From positions 1,069,001 through 1,133,000 of the forward strand of contig NC_134442.1 in NCBI RefSeq assembly GCF_030867145.1: a stretch of DNA of 64,000 bases. The letters are read 5' to 3'. Below are positions 34,330 through 48,616 of this stretch, piece after piece; positions within the stretch are counted from its first letter, which is position 1, and each line of letters starts with the position of its first letter. Position numbers and translations under genes: made by a program. Source of the DNA: Opisthocomus hoazin (taxonomy: Eukaryota; Chordata; Aves; Opisthocomiformes; Opisthocomidae). The notes beneath the pieces were generated by a model. It made no database searches, was not told the origin of the DNA, and was given only the letters and a program-made list of their open reading frames with translations.

Positions 34330-35229
34330 GCTGGGTGGGAAAATGGGAAATGGCAGCCCCCGGGGGAAGCAGGGTTGCCCGGGGAGTATCCCAATGCCAT
34401 CCCTTCCCAGCAGCCCAAGGCAGCACAGCGCATGCTGACCCCGGGTGTCCTTACAGCAGAGCCCCAGCTGCCCCGCTGGAGCACAGAGACCCCGAGGGGA
34501 GGAGGAGGGGAGACGCTTTAGGCAGCCTGCCCCCTCCCCAGACACCCCCGGGCATGGAAAGGCCCCGCGCCCTGCCAAGCCGGCGAGTCGCCAATCGTGC
34601 CGCTGTGCAGAGGTGGCTACCTCCTGCGTGCTCTGGGCTGGCGCAGCCTTGCCCTGAGCCAGGGGAAGGTTCCCTGTGCCTCAGTCCAGAGTCCTCACCT
34701 GCAAAGCCTCATTTTCCGGGCCAAAATCCTCATTTTTGGGGCCCCAACCTGTCTGTTCTTGCCCACAGCCGCGTATTTCCCTGTCCCACTTCACCGCTCT
34801 CCACAGCTTCCCCAGGAGGGGACGTGAGAGGGAGGTGCTGAGCTCTGCTGCTGGGGTCCAGGGACAGGACGCATGGGAACGGCTCAGAGCTGCGTCAGGG
34901 CGGGTTCAGCTGGGCTCAAGAATCCGTTTCTGCACCGAGAGGGCGGCCGGGCGCTGGGACAGGCTGCCTGAGAGGCGGTCGGTGCCCCCGGCCTGTCCGT
35001 GCCCAGGAGCCCTTTGGGCAGTGCCCTCCATGCTCTGCTGTCAGGCCGGGCCAGCCCTGCAGGGCGGGCGGTTGGACGGGGCGATGGCTGCGGCTCCCTC
35101 CCCAGCGGAAGCTCCCTGCTCTGCCGTGCCCACAGGGTCACCGCGAGCACCCAGCCCACCCTGTGGAGTTCATCACCACATCGCCTGGGAGCAGGGCAGG
35201 CACCGGCGGAGGGGAGAGCGGCCCCTCAG

Positions 35230-35660
35230 GCAGCCAATAGCGGAGAGCAGCACCTCAGGGGAGGGTGGGCCCCACACCATGGCAGAGCGACAGCCCAGGT
35301 AGCCAATCAGAGGTCACATTTCAAATGAAGGGCAGGCACCCAGCGGGGCAGCCTGAACGCAAAGGGGGCCAATCAGAGGCAGCGTCACCTCAGGGGAGGG
35401 TGGGCACTGCATCTGGGCAGAGTGACAGCACTGTCAGCCAATGGCAGGTCATTCCGTCAGGTGAAGGGCGGGCACTGCAGCCCAGCAGCCTGACCACCCG
35501 GGGTCCAATCAGAGGCAGCAGCACCTCAGGGGAGGGTGGGCATTGCATCTGGGCAGAGTGACAGCCCTGGCAGCCAATGGCAGGTCATTCCCTCAGGTGA
35601 AGGGCAGGCACTGTAACCCAGCAGCCTGACCACAAGGGGGCCAATCAGAGGCAGCAGCAC
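35230..35660 (+). promoter_or_regulatory. Expanded CCAAT-box array, 136-bp tandem units
   Basis: Seven CCAAT boxes on the plus strand at about 35236, 35304, 35369, 35437, 35505, 35573 and 35641, alternating between CCAATCAGAGG and GCCAATGGC contexts at roughly 68-bp spacing. The larger unit is 136 bp (35369, 35505, 35641). It ends about 100 bp before a possible ATG at 35756. Regularly spaced, same-strand CCAAT boxes are what NF-Y-dependent promoters look like. The left arm has only three. Confidence 0.55.
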
Positions 35661-35755
35661 CTCAGGGGAGGAGACTGACAGCCCTCCCGACCTCTGCCGG
35701 CCAAGACTACATGGGAAGGAGGCGGGCCCTGCTTGCAGCCAGGCCCAGCTTCACC

Positions 35756-36019
35756 ATGGCTCCTGTGGGGCCTGCCCCGAGGCCACGCAGCCCCTGGACC
35801 AGGCCCAGGGCCCCTCCTCCCCCCTTCCACCGCTCCTCTCTGTCTCCTCTGCACCCCCCAGCTGTTCTGGAACCCCCCGTCTCCGTGATGCTGAGGCCGC
35901 CGGGGTGGCGGTGGGGTGGACAAGGCTGGGTGGGGGTGATGCTTGCCCTGGGGCCATCGGCTCCCCCACATCCCCTCCGCGCAGCCCCAGCGACCCCGCA
36001 GCAGCCTGCAGGGTGGTGA
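35756..36019 (+). CDS. Possible first exon below the CCAAT array, unknown
   Basis: ATG in the context CTTCACCATGGCT, close to Kozak, opens a short Pro/Arg-rich frame starting MAPVGPAPRPRSPWTRPRAP and ending at TGA 36017-36019. The left-arm equivalent differs by a small indel in this frame. With the CCAAT array just upstream and the splice-bounded exon at 36148-36318 downstream, it could be the start of an unrecognised gene. Low-complexity composition makes it doubtful. Confidence 0.25.
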   Translation: MAPVGPAPRPRSPWTRPRAPPPPFHRSSLSPLHPPAVLEPPVSVMLRPPGWRWGGQGWVGVMLALGPSAPPHPLRAAPATPQQPAGW

Positions 36020-36147
36020 GGAGGGGCAGGACGTGCCTGCCGTCCAGTGTCTGCCCTGAGGTGGCGAGAATGGGGGGGATGTCGGGCTGGGGTCTCCCCC
36101 CCGAAGCAGGGAGGTCCCAGGGCTGATGCTCTCCCCCATCCCCACAG

Positions 36148-36318
36148 CTCCTGCACATCATCTCCTTCCTGACGCTGCCCGCCCTGCTGAGACGGGGCCA
36201 GACCTGCCCTTGCCTCCACGAGGGCTGCGACAGCGAGGCCGCCTGCACCTCCTCTGCACCGCTCTCTGCCCCGCCGCCGCCAGTGCCTGCCCCTGCAAGA
36301 GGGCCACCATCCTCAGCT
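36148..36318 (+). CDS. Candidate splice-bounded exon, unknown protein (right arm)
   Basis: Mirror of 13102-13272: 57 open codons between CCCCACAG and GTGAGT, beginning LLHIISFLTLPALLRRG and containing HEGCDSEAACTSS. Compared with the left arm it has Thr for Arg near the start and Pro-Cys for Arg-Phe after QTC. No family recognised. Confidence 0.3.
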
Positions 36319-36323
36319 GTGAG

Positions 36324-36364
36324 TCTGTCATTGCCAAGGGACGGGGTGGGGGTGGCGCTTGGTC
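36324..36364 (+). repeat. 41-bp inverted repeat, right arm, first copy
   Basis: Same 41-bp sequence as 9119-9159, in plus orientation, directly before the satellite. Confidence 0.75.
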
Positions 36365-37269
36365 TCCAGGACTCATCTTTAGTGTCCAAACTTTTATTGT
36401 AGGTTTTAATGCCTTCTTTTTAGGACCCAAAGCCTCCTTTTTAGGGTACAAACCCTCATTTCTAAGTTCCAAACCCAACTTTTAAGGTTCAAATGCTCAT
36501 ATTAAGGGCTCAAAGCAACATTTTGATGGTGCAGAGCCTCCTTTTCAGAGTCCAAAGCATTGTTTATAGGGTCCAAAGTCTCCATTTATGAACCCAACCC
36601 TCATCTTTAGCTTCAAAAGCCTGCTTTTCAGGAGCCAAAGCCTCCATGTAGAATGAAAACTGCTCCTTTAGACTTAGAAGTCTTGTTTGTTTAATGTCCC
36701 AAGCTTCATTCTGAGGGTCTAAAATCCCATTTCAACAGCACAAAGCCCTGATTTTAAAACCCAAAGCATCACTTCAGGGCTTAAAATCATCAGAATTTCA
36801 GGGTTCAATGCCTCAATGTAATTTCCAAAGCCCCATTTTCAGGGCCCAGTGCTCCATTCTTAAGCCCCAAGCCATCCTTTGGCGGGTCTAAACTCTACTT
36901 TGGAGGGTCCGAAGCCCTCTTTTACACCTGAAAGCCTCCACTGGAGTGCCCAGAGCCCTCTATTTGGGACGAAATCTCCATTTCTGGAGGCCATGGAGGA
37001 ACCAAGTCGTTCCCCTCCTTTTCAGGGTCTAAAGCGTTCTTTGTAGCATCTAGCCCATCCTTTTGAGTGCCCAGAGCCCCATTTTCAGGGCTGAAGCCCT
37101 CATTTATGGGATCCAAACCTGTCTTTTATCACTCACAACCTTCTTTTAGGGCCCACAGTTCCATTTTGAGGGTCCTAACTCTCATTTTGGAGGCAGAAAG
37201 CCTCTTTTTAGGCTCCAGAGCTATATTTCTAGCATCCAAAGCATCATTTTGACTTTCCAAAATCTTAGC
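36365..37269 (-). repeat. Degenerate 21-bp satellite, block 2 (right arm)
   Basis: Reverse-complement orientation of the 21-bp family, with words such as AGGGTCCAAAGCCTCATTTT on the plus strand. Mirror of 12150-13055. Confidence 0.75.
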
Positions 37270-38150
37270 TTTGGTGGCAGAGCAGAGAGCAGCCTGGTTC
37301 CACTAAGCGCAAGGCTGCTCTCCCGCCTCGGCTGCCCTCAGCCCGCCGTTGCTCTGCACACCGCTGCCCACGCGATGACCCACAGAGGTCCCTTCCAACC
37401 CCTAACACACCGCCCTGGCAGTTTGCCTGTGGAGCGCTGGGGACAGCTGCCCAGGGGAACGGGGAGATGGCTCTGCCCCGTCCTGCTGCGAGAGCAGGGC
37501 TCGGCCCTGGTGCTGAGGGCACTGAGCGTCTGCCTTGCTGCTCTCCAGCTCCTCCGGCGTGCGTGGAGCCCTCCGTCACCAGGCATGGGAAGTGTGCGGC
37601 TCCAGCGTACGCACCCGTGGGTGTCCCAGGGCACACGTGGAGATCCCGCCTGGACCCGGGGAGTGACAGCTCTGCAGCCGCTCGTTCAGGCGAGGTGAGC
37701 ACGCTTTGTTTTTGCCCTGCGTTAGTGGGGCACGAAGCACTCAGCCCAGCCCTTGAGCGAGCTGTGCATGCTTTCAGCCAGCTGGCACTTGTGCCGCTGC
37801 TCAGGAGAGCCCCTGCAGGTGAAATTGCCACCTTGGCTTGAAGAACAGGCCAGCACTTCCCTGCTCTTGGGCTGTTGTCCTCTGCCCTCGGTGATTCCTG
37901 CCCTGGCAAGTCCAAGAGACGCCTCTGTGAATGCCCGCCTGTGCAGTGCGTGTCCTTCTGGCCTGGGGCCGTCAAAGCAGATCTCCCTGCAGCTAAGTGA
38001 TGGCTGGGAAATGCGTACCCTTGCAGCCCCAGTGTCCTCCAGTGACAACCTGCTGGTCAGCTGAGTCACCAGGGCTGGCTCAAAGCCTGCACAGCGGGAC
38101 GAAACTGCTGCCTCACAAGACCTCTTTCTGTCCTACAAGAGGTCGATGGT
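37270..38150. other. Non-satellite segment between satellite blocks (right arm)
   Basis: Mirror of 11291-12149, no gene recognised. ORF lengths and edges are conserved between arms only because the sequences are nearly identical. Confidence 0.45.
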
Positions 38151-39000
38151 GATAGCACCATCTGGAGGGCCCAAAGCCTTTTTTTAGGGTGCAAACCCTC
38201 CTTTGCAGGGTCAAACCCTCATTGATAAGTTGCAAGCTTCGCTTTTACAATTCACAGACTCTTATTAAGGGACCAAAGCATTCTCTTGAAGGCCCAAAGT
38301 CTGATTTGGGTGTCAAAGGGCTCCTTATTAGAGTCCAAAGCCTTATTTGTAGGGTCTAAAGTCTCCTTTCATGGCACCAAAGCCTCATTATCTGGATCCA
38401 TAGCCTAATTTAGAGGATCCAGTCGGCAAGCTGGAGGGTCCAAAGCCTCATTTTAGCATCCAAACTGCTCATTTTGGGTACAAAGCCTCACTTGTTTAAT
38501 GACCGAAGCCTCATTTGGAGGCTCCAAAGACCTGTTTTTAGCATACAGAGCCCTAGCTTTTGGCACCAAAACATCATGTGAGGGCAAAAGTCCTGATTTG
38601 AGGGTTCAGCATCTCATTTTCATTTCCAAAGCCTTATTTTCACATCCCAACGCCCCATGCTTCAGGCCCAAACTCTTTTTTGGAGAGTCCAAAGTCTCAT
38701 TTCTAGGGCCAAACCCCTCTTACAGCTCTAGGCCTGCACTGGAGTGTTTCGTTTTATGGGGCAACAGAGGAACCAAGAGGTTCCCCTCCTTTGCAGGGCC
38801 CAAAGCGTCATTTGTAGACACTCTCCACCCATTTTAGGTCCCACAGCCTTATTCGCAGGGCGAAAATCCTCATTTTTTTGGGTCCAAAGCTGTCTTTTAT
38901 TAGCCATAGTCTTTCTTAGGGCACACCGTTCCCTTGTTAGGGTTTAAACCCTCACTTTCAGAGCAGAAAGCATCTTTTTAGGATCCAAAGCTCTATTGGT
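38151..39000 (-). repeat. Degenerate 21-bp satellite, block 1 (right arm)
   Basis: Same family as above, the mirror of 10440-11290. The A-run and T-run alternation is clear. Confidence 0.75.
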
Positions 39001-39396
39001 AGTGACCTCCCCAGGGCCAGGACTCTGCGCTTCCCCTGGCTGCACTTGTTGGGGCTCTGCTGGGGCAGGGTGCGACCCTGGGCTGGTGCAGAGAGCAGCA
39101 CCACGTCGTGACTCTGTGCAGGAGCAGGGTTTTGGGTGCCACCATCGCGAGGCTGCGCCCAGCAGTGCAGGCTGGTCGGGGAGCAGCGCCCCGAGACGTG
39201 GGGGCAGAGGGTGCGGGAAGAGGGGGACAGGCGTGGGGTGCTGAGCGATGGGGCACGGGCTGGCCCTGGAGACCCCCGGGCTGGAGACATCTGCCCCAGG
39301 ACCAGTGCAGAGCTGCAGGCCTGGAGCTGGGCAGCACTTGCCTTGGGGGAGAACAACAAAATAGTGCCTGGCATGCGCAGAAGGACCCCTCAGCGT

Positions 39397-40056
39397 TCAC
39401 ATCCCACCCCTCCCTGTAAAAGAAAAGCTAAAAAGGGTGAGGACAGCAAAGCCATCTGCACTGTTGGTAACACTGAGACTTTTTCTGTCATTTGCATGCG
39501 TTTCTTGTATTTGGCTAATGGGATCTGGGAGCCCTTGAGGGCCAGCGTGTGGCGCAGCTGGTGGCCCAGTCCTGGTTCGGCCGTCTGGCGAGGGCCCCTC
39601 CAGGGTCCCTGGTGTGGTGCTGGCCTCTTGTTGGCTGGAGAGTCCTCGGAGCTGCTGGTGCTCCTCTTTGGGGGTGGCCGTGGCCCCCCGGGGGCGTTCC
39701 CTGCCCCAGCTGGTAGTGGAGGGCCTGGGCACAGCCTCCCCAGGCTCCTCCTGGGACTCTTCTTGCTCCGTGGGGATGGCAGCGGGAGCAGCGGGGCAGC
39801 TGCCAGGTGCCCACCAACAGCGGCGCAGGAGGTGCCGAGGAGCTCGTCCGTGCCGGATCTCGCAGGGCTGCCGGGGGAGGCAGAGACCCTCCTCAGGAGG
39901 CAGCGGGGTCGGGGGCATCTTGGTCAACATGGCCATGATGGTGTCTTCCACCATAGCTGCCTCCAACCCCCTGTTGTCAAAGATCTGCTCCAGCTTCTGC
40001 TGGACCCAGGGCTGCAGGATCTGCAGGAGCATTGGGTGGTTCTGGAAAAGGTTCAT
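39397..40056 (-). CDS. Orphan ORF, right-arm copy, longer frame
   Basis: Counterpart of 9366-9776: MNLFQNHPMLLQILQPW, then KLEQIFDNRGLEAAMVED, then the Pro/Glu-rich tail. Where the left copy has TGA after EHQQL, this copy reads CGA and stays open through ISQIQETHANDRKS to about 39397 (220 codons). The polyA signal of the left copy is AATACA here. The family is unknown. The lost stop and weakened signal suggest this copy is the decayed one, or that neither is constrained. Confidence 0.3.
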   Translation of the reverse strand: MNLFQNHPMLLQILQPWVQQKLEQIFDNRGLEAAMVEDTIMAMLTKMPPTPLPPEEGLCLPRQPCEIRHGRAPRHLLRRCWWAPGSCPAAPAAIPTEQEESQEEPGEAVPRPSTTSWGRERPRGATATPKEEHQQLRGLSSQQEASTTPGTLEGPSPDGRTRTGPPAAPHAGPQGLPDPISQIQETHANDRKSLSVTNSADGFAVLTLFSFSFTGRGGM

Positions 40057-40262
40057 CCCGTTCGGGATACAATATAATACAGACAATAATAAACTGTATA
40101 GCGCAGTCCCATACCTACCATACCCACAATACCCACAATGGCTGCAAAACAATAAAAACTACACAATACGTACTGTACAGAGCAATGCATACTCTACATA
40201 CAGTAAACGACATGCAACATATTATAAAACAAAATACCTTAGAAAACTAAACACTCGAGAAT

Positions 40263-40303
40263 GACCAAGCGCCACCCCCACCCCGTCCCTTGGCAATGAC
40301 AGA
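40263..40303 (-). repeat. 41-bp inverted repeat, right arm, second copy
   Basis: Reverse complement of 36324-36364, closing the approximately 4-kb bracketed segment in the right arm. Confidence 0.75.
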
Positions 40304-40791
40304 GCCAGCGTGGAGCGTGCTCCATCTGTGTTTCGCTGTGCTTTGTGCAGGACAGGATGGCAGTGCTTGGCTATGCTTGGTTGATTTGGCTTGCACATCC
40401 CTGCTTGCCTGCCGCGGCTGTAAGCAGATTGGCTCTTCAGCCCCCAACCAGGTGCCTACTGCCTGTAGTAGTTCCGTTCTGCGGTGTCAGTTTCTTTGGG
40501 AAGGACCTGGTGGCAAGCGGCTGCGCAGAGCGGGGTGGCAGTGAACTTCCCAAAGAGGCTATGGTGCCACACTTGGTTTTCCCGGCTAGCTGTTAGCAGG
40601 CAGCACTGGGAGGCAGGCGCTGCTGCCTGCCACGAGGTCTGCAGAGCCTCGCCCCGCAAGCAGAGCATTCAGCGGGGGTCTGCTGGGGGTGTCCGAGCCC
40701 AGCTTCTGCCTCCCCTCCTGCTCGGAACCCTCCATGTTGCCCGCCCCCCCCTAGAATCCACCGTGCCCAGCACCCGGAACCAGCCACTCTG

Positions 40792-40799
40792 TGACATCA
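40792..40799 (+). promoter_or_regulatory. CRE-like site upstream of acrosin copy D
   Basis: TGACATCA, 115 bp before the ATG at 40914. One mismatch to the CRE. This site and its mirror at 8623-8630 are the only regulatory motifs I would suggest for acrosin here. Confidence 0.3.
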
Positions 40800-40913
40800 G
40801 CCACGGGGCCAAGGGTTCCCTGGGCAGCGGGACTGCTGCAGGCACTACGTCGGCTCCTGCACTGCTGGCCACCAGCTCTCGCTTGTTGCAGCTGCCACGT
40901 GCCGCTGGCAGCC

Positions 40914-43395
<2,482 letters not shown>

Positions 43396-43538
43396 GGAGC
43401 AGGATCAACAGGAAACAGCGCAGGCTGCACTGGACCATGATCATTTCCTTCTGGGGCAATGCCTGCTGCTCCAAAGGCAGCCTCGGCATCAAAGGCCTGC
43501 TCTGTGCTGCCCGCTCTCCTCCCTGTGGAGGATGAAGC

Positions 43539-43544
43539 ATTAAA
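43539..43544 (+). terminator. Possible acrosin polyA signal ATTAAA
   Basis: ATTAAA 144 bp after the stop and just before the LTR. Copy B reads ATTAAG at this place. A second candidate, AATAAA at 43970-43975, lies beyond the LTR, and the LTR itself has one at 43865-43870. Confidence 0.4.
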
Positions 43545-43558
43545 GGACTGGGGACATG

Positions 43559-43927
43559 TGAGCAATCCAGCATTTCTCTAGAAGGCCATGAAGCCTTAGC
43601 CTAAGGCCGCAGAGCCTTAGCATAAGGCCGCAAGGGCATCCAGAGGACAAACTGCGGTTGGAATGAGGATGTAAGAATGCAGAGACAAACAACTCCCAGA
43701 TGCCGAAGAGGAACTTGCCGCCTGCAAGAAGGCCACGAGCACTGCGCGTGAGCTAGTGACGCACACCAATCATAATCGAGTTACTATGTGAGTTAAATTG
43801 ATTATCACCAATGGGGGATCGCCGCGTATGTAGTGGGGAATATAAAAGTGAGCTATCTGAGGCTAATAAACGGCTTGTACGTGATCACATTGATCATCGT
43901 GTCGAGTCCGGTTCTTCTTCCGCAACC
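43559..43927 (+). mobile_element. Solo LTR downstream of acrosin copy D
   Basis: Same LTR as 32721-33089, with TATAAAAG at 43841-43848 and AATAAA at 43865-43870. It starts TGAGCAATCC, and the 3' end reads CGCAACCC rather than CGCAACAA. Its AATAAA could serve the acrosin transcript. Confidence 0.65.
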
Positions 43928-44718
43928 CTTCCCAGTGCACACAAATGCTGAAGCTGACTTAGTTCTTGGAATAAAGTTGCCAGGTTTCACAGTTAACCGT
44001 GCCTGAGTCCAATTCACTCTCGTGCGCAAGGCAAGCATTTCCACGCCCGGCAAAATGAGGCTGCAGGCAGTCAAGGAGGGCACAAAGGGCAAGAGTCGCT
44101 CAGCAGGGCTGACACCATGCCTGGTCAGACAGGAGCGTGCTCAGAGCCACCGTGGCATGAAGAAGACTGGCACATTGAGGCTAGAAAGAGGATGCAAAAT
44201 AATGATGTGACATGCAGACAACTCTGGGGATGATGATTAGGACCTGGTTGAAGCCTTTGCTAAATGGAAAGATGAAAGAAAGCTGGCAGGAGTTACAGTG
44301 CCATGAGGAAGAGCCAGATGTCACCAGAAGTTAAGGGGGAATGGTGTGAGAGGTGGGCAGACTTCAGCAATATCTGAAGGAAGAGCCGGGGTCATTCTGG
44401 GGAGAGGACTCTGGCAGGGACAGCTGTAGCCAGGAAACCACTGCAGTAATGCCACGCAAGGCCAAGATGACCTAGCTAACAGCCCCTGAAAGACCCAATC
44501 TGTTCCCAGATGTGACAGACCTGGGAGCAAGGGGGACTAGTAGGCGGGGCTAGGTCCCTTGATTGGGAGGAGACAAGGGCAGAGAAAGTGAGGAGCCAAG
44601 GAAGTCGAGGGGGATGAATAAGTGTGGAAAATGGAGAGAAGGGGGGCTCAAGAAGCTCGTCCTTGAGCATAAGCAAAGTGCCGGTTGCTTTGCTTGTTTG
44701 GCTGAACCCTGTCCCTAC
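43928..44718 (+). other. 3' flank of acrosin copy D and left edge of the tandem array
   Basis: 43928-44395 is duplicated at 33090-33560. 44330-44427 and 44685-44716 are the left half of an inverted repeat whose right half is 45190-45314. 44428-44684 interrupts it. No gene recognised. Confidence 0.6.
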
Positions 44719-45314
44719 TCCCCACAGCCTGTCCGACCTTCTTCTTGAGAGCCATTCCACATCCTTTTCTGTGTGGCCCCGCTCTGTACCTGCTAGAGGG
44801 GTGGGTCTAGCGGCCTGGCTGCTGGCGATGGCAGAAGGGAACACAGGTCATAGGGACCCCGCAGTTGGAAAGACCGAGTGTCTCGGGCCAGCTCCTGGTG
44901 GGAGCGCTGTGTGCGTGCGCAGTGCACTAGCGAACCTGAAGCTGGCCTAGCTCTCGAGCAAGAGGACAGAGACCTTTTCAGTCCCGTGGGTGGCATGTGG
45001 CTGCAGCCTACCTGACTGATCAGCCCCAGCATTCACAGACCTTACAAGAGGACCAGGCCTGCCAACCACCGGCCACATCTCCACCTGCTGGAGTCAGGAA
45101 GGACTTGGAGGTGCTTGACCACGCATACCCCGAGCTGCTTCCCACCTAGGCACGTCCCCTCTGCACTACCTGTTTGGGGGCTGTGGTGATTAGGGACAGG
45201 GCTCAGCCAAACAAGCAAAGCTGTCTCTGCCAGAGTGCTCTCCCCAGAATGACCCCAGCTCTTCCTTCACATATTGCTGAAGTGTGCCCACCTCTCACAC
45301 CATTCCCTCTTAAC
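44330..45314. repeat. Imperfect inverted repeat spanning the array edge
   Basis: Left half 44330-44427 plus 44685-44716; right half 45190-45314 as reverse complement in the same order, about 125 bp per arm. The left arm is split by about 257 bp. The left half ends within a few bases of the first tandem-unit boundary at 44719. Later units keep only the right half. Confidence 0.7.
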
Positions 45315-47030
45315 CACCTGCAAAAATCTGCTGCTGGCATCACAGAGTATCCACAGAAGACAAGTGACGTTCTCCAAGGCCACCTTCTGCCTGCTCTAAG
45401 CAGATATCGAGCACCACCTTCAGGTCAATTTTTGAAAACCAAAGCAGCGTGGAGTGCGGTTTGTTTGGGGACGTCTTCTAGTGCCTATGAAGCCATGCTG
45501 CTTCCAATTGCACGTCTGTGGCCACGCATAGCAGGCAGTGCGACTGCCCGCACCAGTGTTGGCCCAGAAGAGCAATGTAGCTGGTAGACCCTCAGTCTCA
45601 ACCTGCCATCTGGTTCACCTCCGTTTCTGTCTTGTCTCCTGTCTCTCAGTGCTCTTCCCTCTGCCAGGCACTCTTCCCAGTCACTCCATCACCTGCCAGT
45701 GCCTTTCGCTGTTCTCGTGTTTCGATGGCAGGTGGTACCTTGAAAGCACTGTCCCAGCCATGGGACCTGCACCTATTTCTCTCCTTTCGCCTCTTTGTGC
45801 TCTGGCTGCGCGACACTTTCTTTGACCTCAGAGGCCCTTTGTGCCTGGCTCTCTCCTGCTGCTAAAGCCTGTTCCTGCAAGAGAAGAGGCAATTAGTTGG
45901 TGTCTCCTCCCTGCTATCTCACCTGCATCTCCCTGGCCTGGGCAGCTGGTGGGAACTGTCACCATCAGCCCCAGCTGTCCTAGAAGTCCTCTCCTGGCTC
46001 TGGGTGTGCTTGGCATCGAACGTGGTTCCTGAAGGAGAAGAGCAAAACTCCAAGTAACTCCTGGGCACCAACCTGCTGGGAGAGCTCATTTGAAGGCAGG
46101 TTGGCAGCAAGCCCCAAGGCTGCTCCAGGGGTGCTCCCTGTCCCGAGCTCAGCCACAGGTCCCACACCCGGCTCTCTTGTTACCAAGAGGGATTTGCTTG
46201 CATTTTCCTTTTCTTGTAATTCGTGCGTGGGTGCTGGGAAAAGAGGCAGCAGAAGGACGCACTGGCTAAAACCCCTTCTTACTGCCAGCCATAAAGGTGC
46301 CTCTCGCCTGGGAGCACGAGAAGGACCCCGTGTTACCACTCTCCATTCCTTACAGGCAGTCTGAAGACTATTCACATATTCATTTTCATACACCACCAAA
46401 GTTTTAGCCTCATGTCCCAGCAGTTTGTTTAGAAAAACGTACAATTTAAAAACGTTTTAGAATATCAAGACACCATCTGAAGTCTCCAGCGATGTCTGAA
46501 ATGTTTTGAGTTGGCTTTGTCCTGTTTCCTTAGATGCTGAAATATAAGTTAGAACAGCACCACACTCGATCACTTCTCATTTTTTCACATGTCACACAGT
46601 GGAATAGAGATGAGAGATCTCCCAGGGAAGTGACAAAAAAGCGGGCCCTGAGCTGGAAGCCACGTGTAGCTGTGTCAGCATGGCACTGTGCTCAGAGCTA
46701 AAATCAGTACAATACATAGGCAACCAAGCAGCTCTTTCTGCAAGGTACAATTCCATGTCATACTGACAGAAGTAGATCGTGAGAGTGCCTTGCAATTCTT
46801 AAAATGCACAATATTGCATGGCATAGACATGTCTGTTGTCTTTGCCTGCAGCAGAAGGCTGGAGTGGAAGGAAGACACAGAGGGGACTCCTCACAGAGTC
46901 AACATGGAATGAGTAAGAAGAGGGGAAAAAAAGTCCCAGAAGCAAAGGTCAAACACATCACCAAGGCATTAAGCTTATTAGCTTGCGGTGCGGTACAGAC
47001 TGCTTGTTTTCTTTAATAACACTCGATTTT

Positions 47031-48045
47031 GATTGTGATAAACCACAATACAAACCAAAACACCATACAGCAGTCAATGCAATAAAAAATACAGTACGTA
47101 CAATAAACGCAACGCCAGGCCCTGCAATACATACCATGCAACTCAACACATACGATACGTACAATACAACACATGCATTACAATAATGCCGTAGCATGAC
47201 ATACAACACAATATAGGATACAACACCAGCACCACAACACAACACGCACAGCACATACAATAGAAAATACAACACACGCATCACATACAACACATGCTAC
47301 AGCATACACTGTGTACTGCATACAGTCAAATGCATACAGTACTAAAGACAATACAAACCACAATACAATGCCTACAACACAAACACAGGATATAGACAAG
47401 GCAATCTACGCCGCACCATGCAACACCGTATCATCCAATACCATACAACACACAGTAGGCACCACACGATAAACAATACAATACCGACACAGCATGCAGT
47501 ACATACAATGCCTGCATACAGTACAGTGCATACCCTAACCTTCATCAAATAGAATACAATAGATACAGTGCAGAACATAAAATACAATACACCATATACC
47601 ATACGTGACAGACAATGCAATGCATACTAGACAATACAAATCCCAGTAGTCGAGAAAATACAGTACAAGAAACACCATTCCATATATTCTGTACAAAATA
47701 ATACATAAAATACCTACAATAAAATCAATGCCTTACTGTACAATACATTAAAGAGAACACATAAAATACATTATGACACATAAAATACATAAAATGCAAT
47801 ACAAAATGCAGTGTAACATTATACCATACAATACCATACCATACAATAGATAACATACAGTACACTATAATACAAACTAAAATACAAAGAGTACAATAAA
47901 AACCAGCAGACCATACCATAGAATACAATAAACCCCATACTGTATATACCATACAGCACATGCAATACTTACGAAAAATAAATACCATACCATGCAATAG
48001 AATACATACAGAAAATGCCATACCATAAAATAAAGCGCAAAATTC
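47031..48045 (-). repeat. Pentanucleotide array inside unit 1
   Basis: About 1 kb of AATAC, CATAC and CAATA words on the plus strand, which is the GTATT/GTATG family of 1.4-6.2 kb in reverse complement. Small ORFs here are repeat artefacts. Confidence 0.85.
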
Positions 48046-48616
48046 ACTCAGCCTTCTCTCCCTAGACTCAGCTTTGTGCCTGTGGATGGAGGCTGCCCAT
48101 GCTTCACAGACTCCCATGCCCCATGGGCCAAGTGCCCACCCCTCCTCTGCCACTCCTTGGTACACTTCATGCTTCACACTTCTGATCTTCAGAGCACTGC
48201 ACCAATATTAACTAATCTTCTCTCAAATTTCTTTTACCTTCTTCCACATACGCTTCCTGTGTTGTTGCCTCATGAAGATGTCTTTGGCCTGCTCTTGTCC
48301 CTGAATTGTTATTTTTTTACTTTGAATTTGATATGTTATATAATCTGTGGGGTTGATCCCGGGGTTTGATTTATCTTGAAGATCTCAAAATGCAATCCAG
48401 CCTTACAATCGATCTATAACAAATGAAGGACTATCTTGACATTGCAATAATAGATAAAACAGACTGTCTGAAAGAGGCTTGTGTGCAGCTTGGGTATTTG
48501 AGAGGACTAGACTGAAGAAATTCAGAACTGTCATAACATGACTGCACTAACTTTTCTGGTAATTGTCTGAACCAGTATCAACTAAATTTTGAAAAAAAAA
48601 AGCATGTTGGAGGTTG

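Noticed and set aside
45980-46444. 154-codon ORF repeated in all three tandem units
   Set aside because: Repetition reflects the recent array, not selection; no family, promoter or splice signal was recognised.
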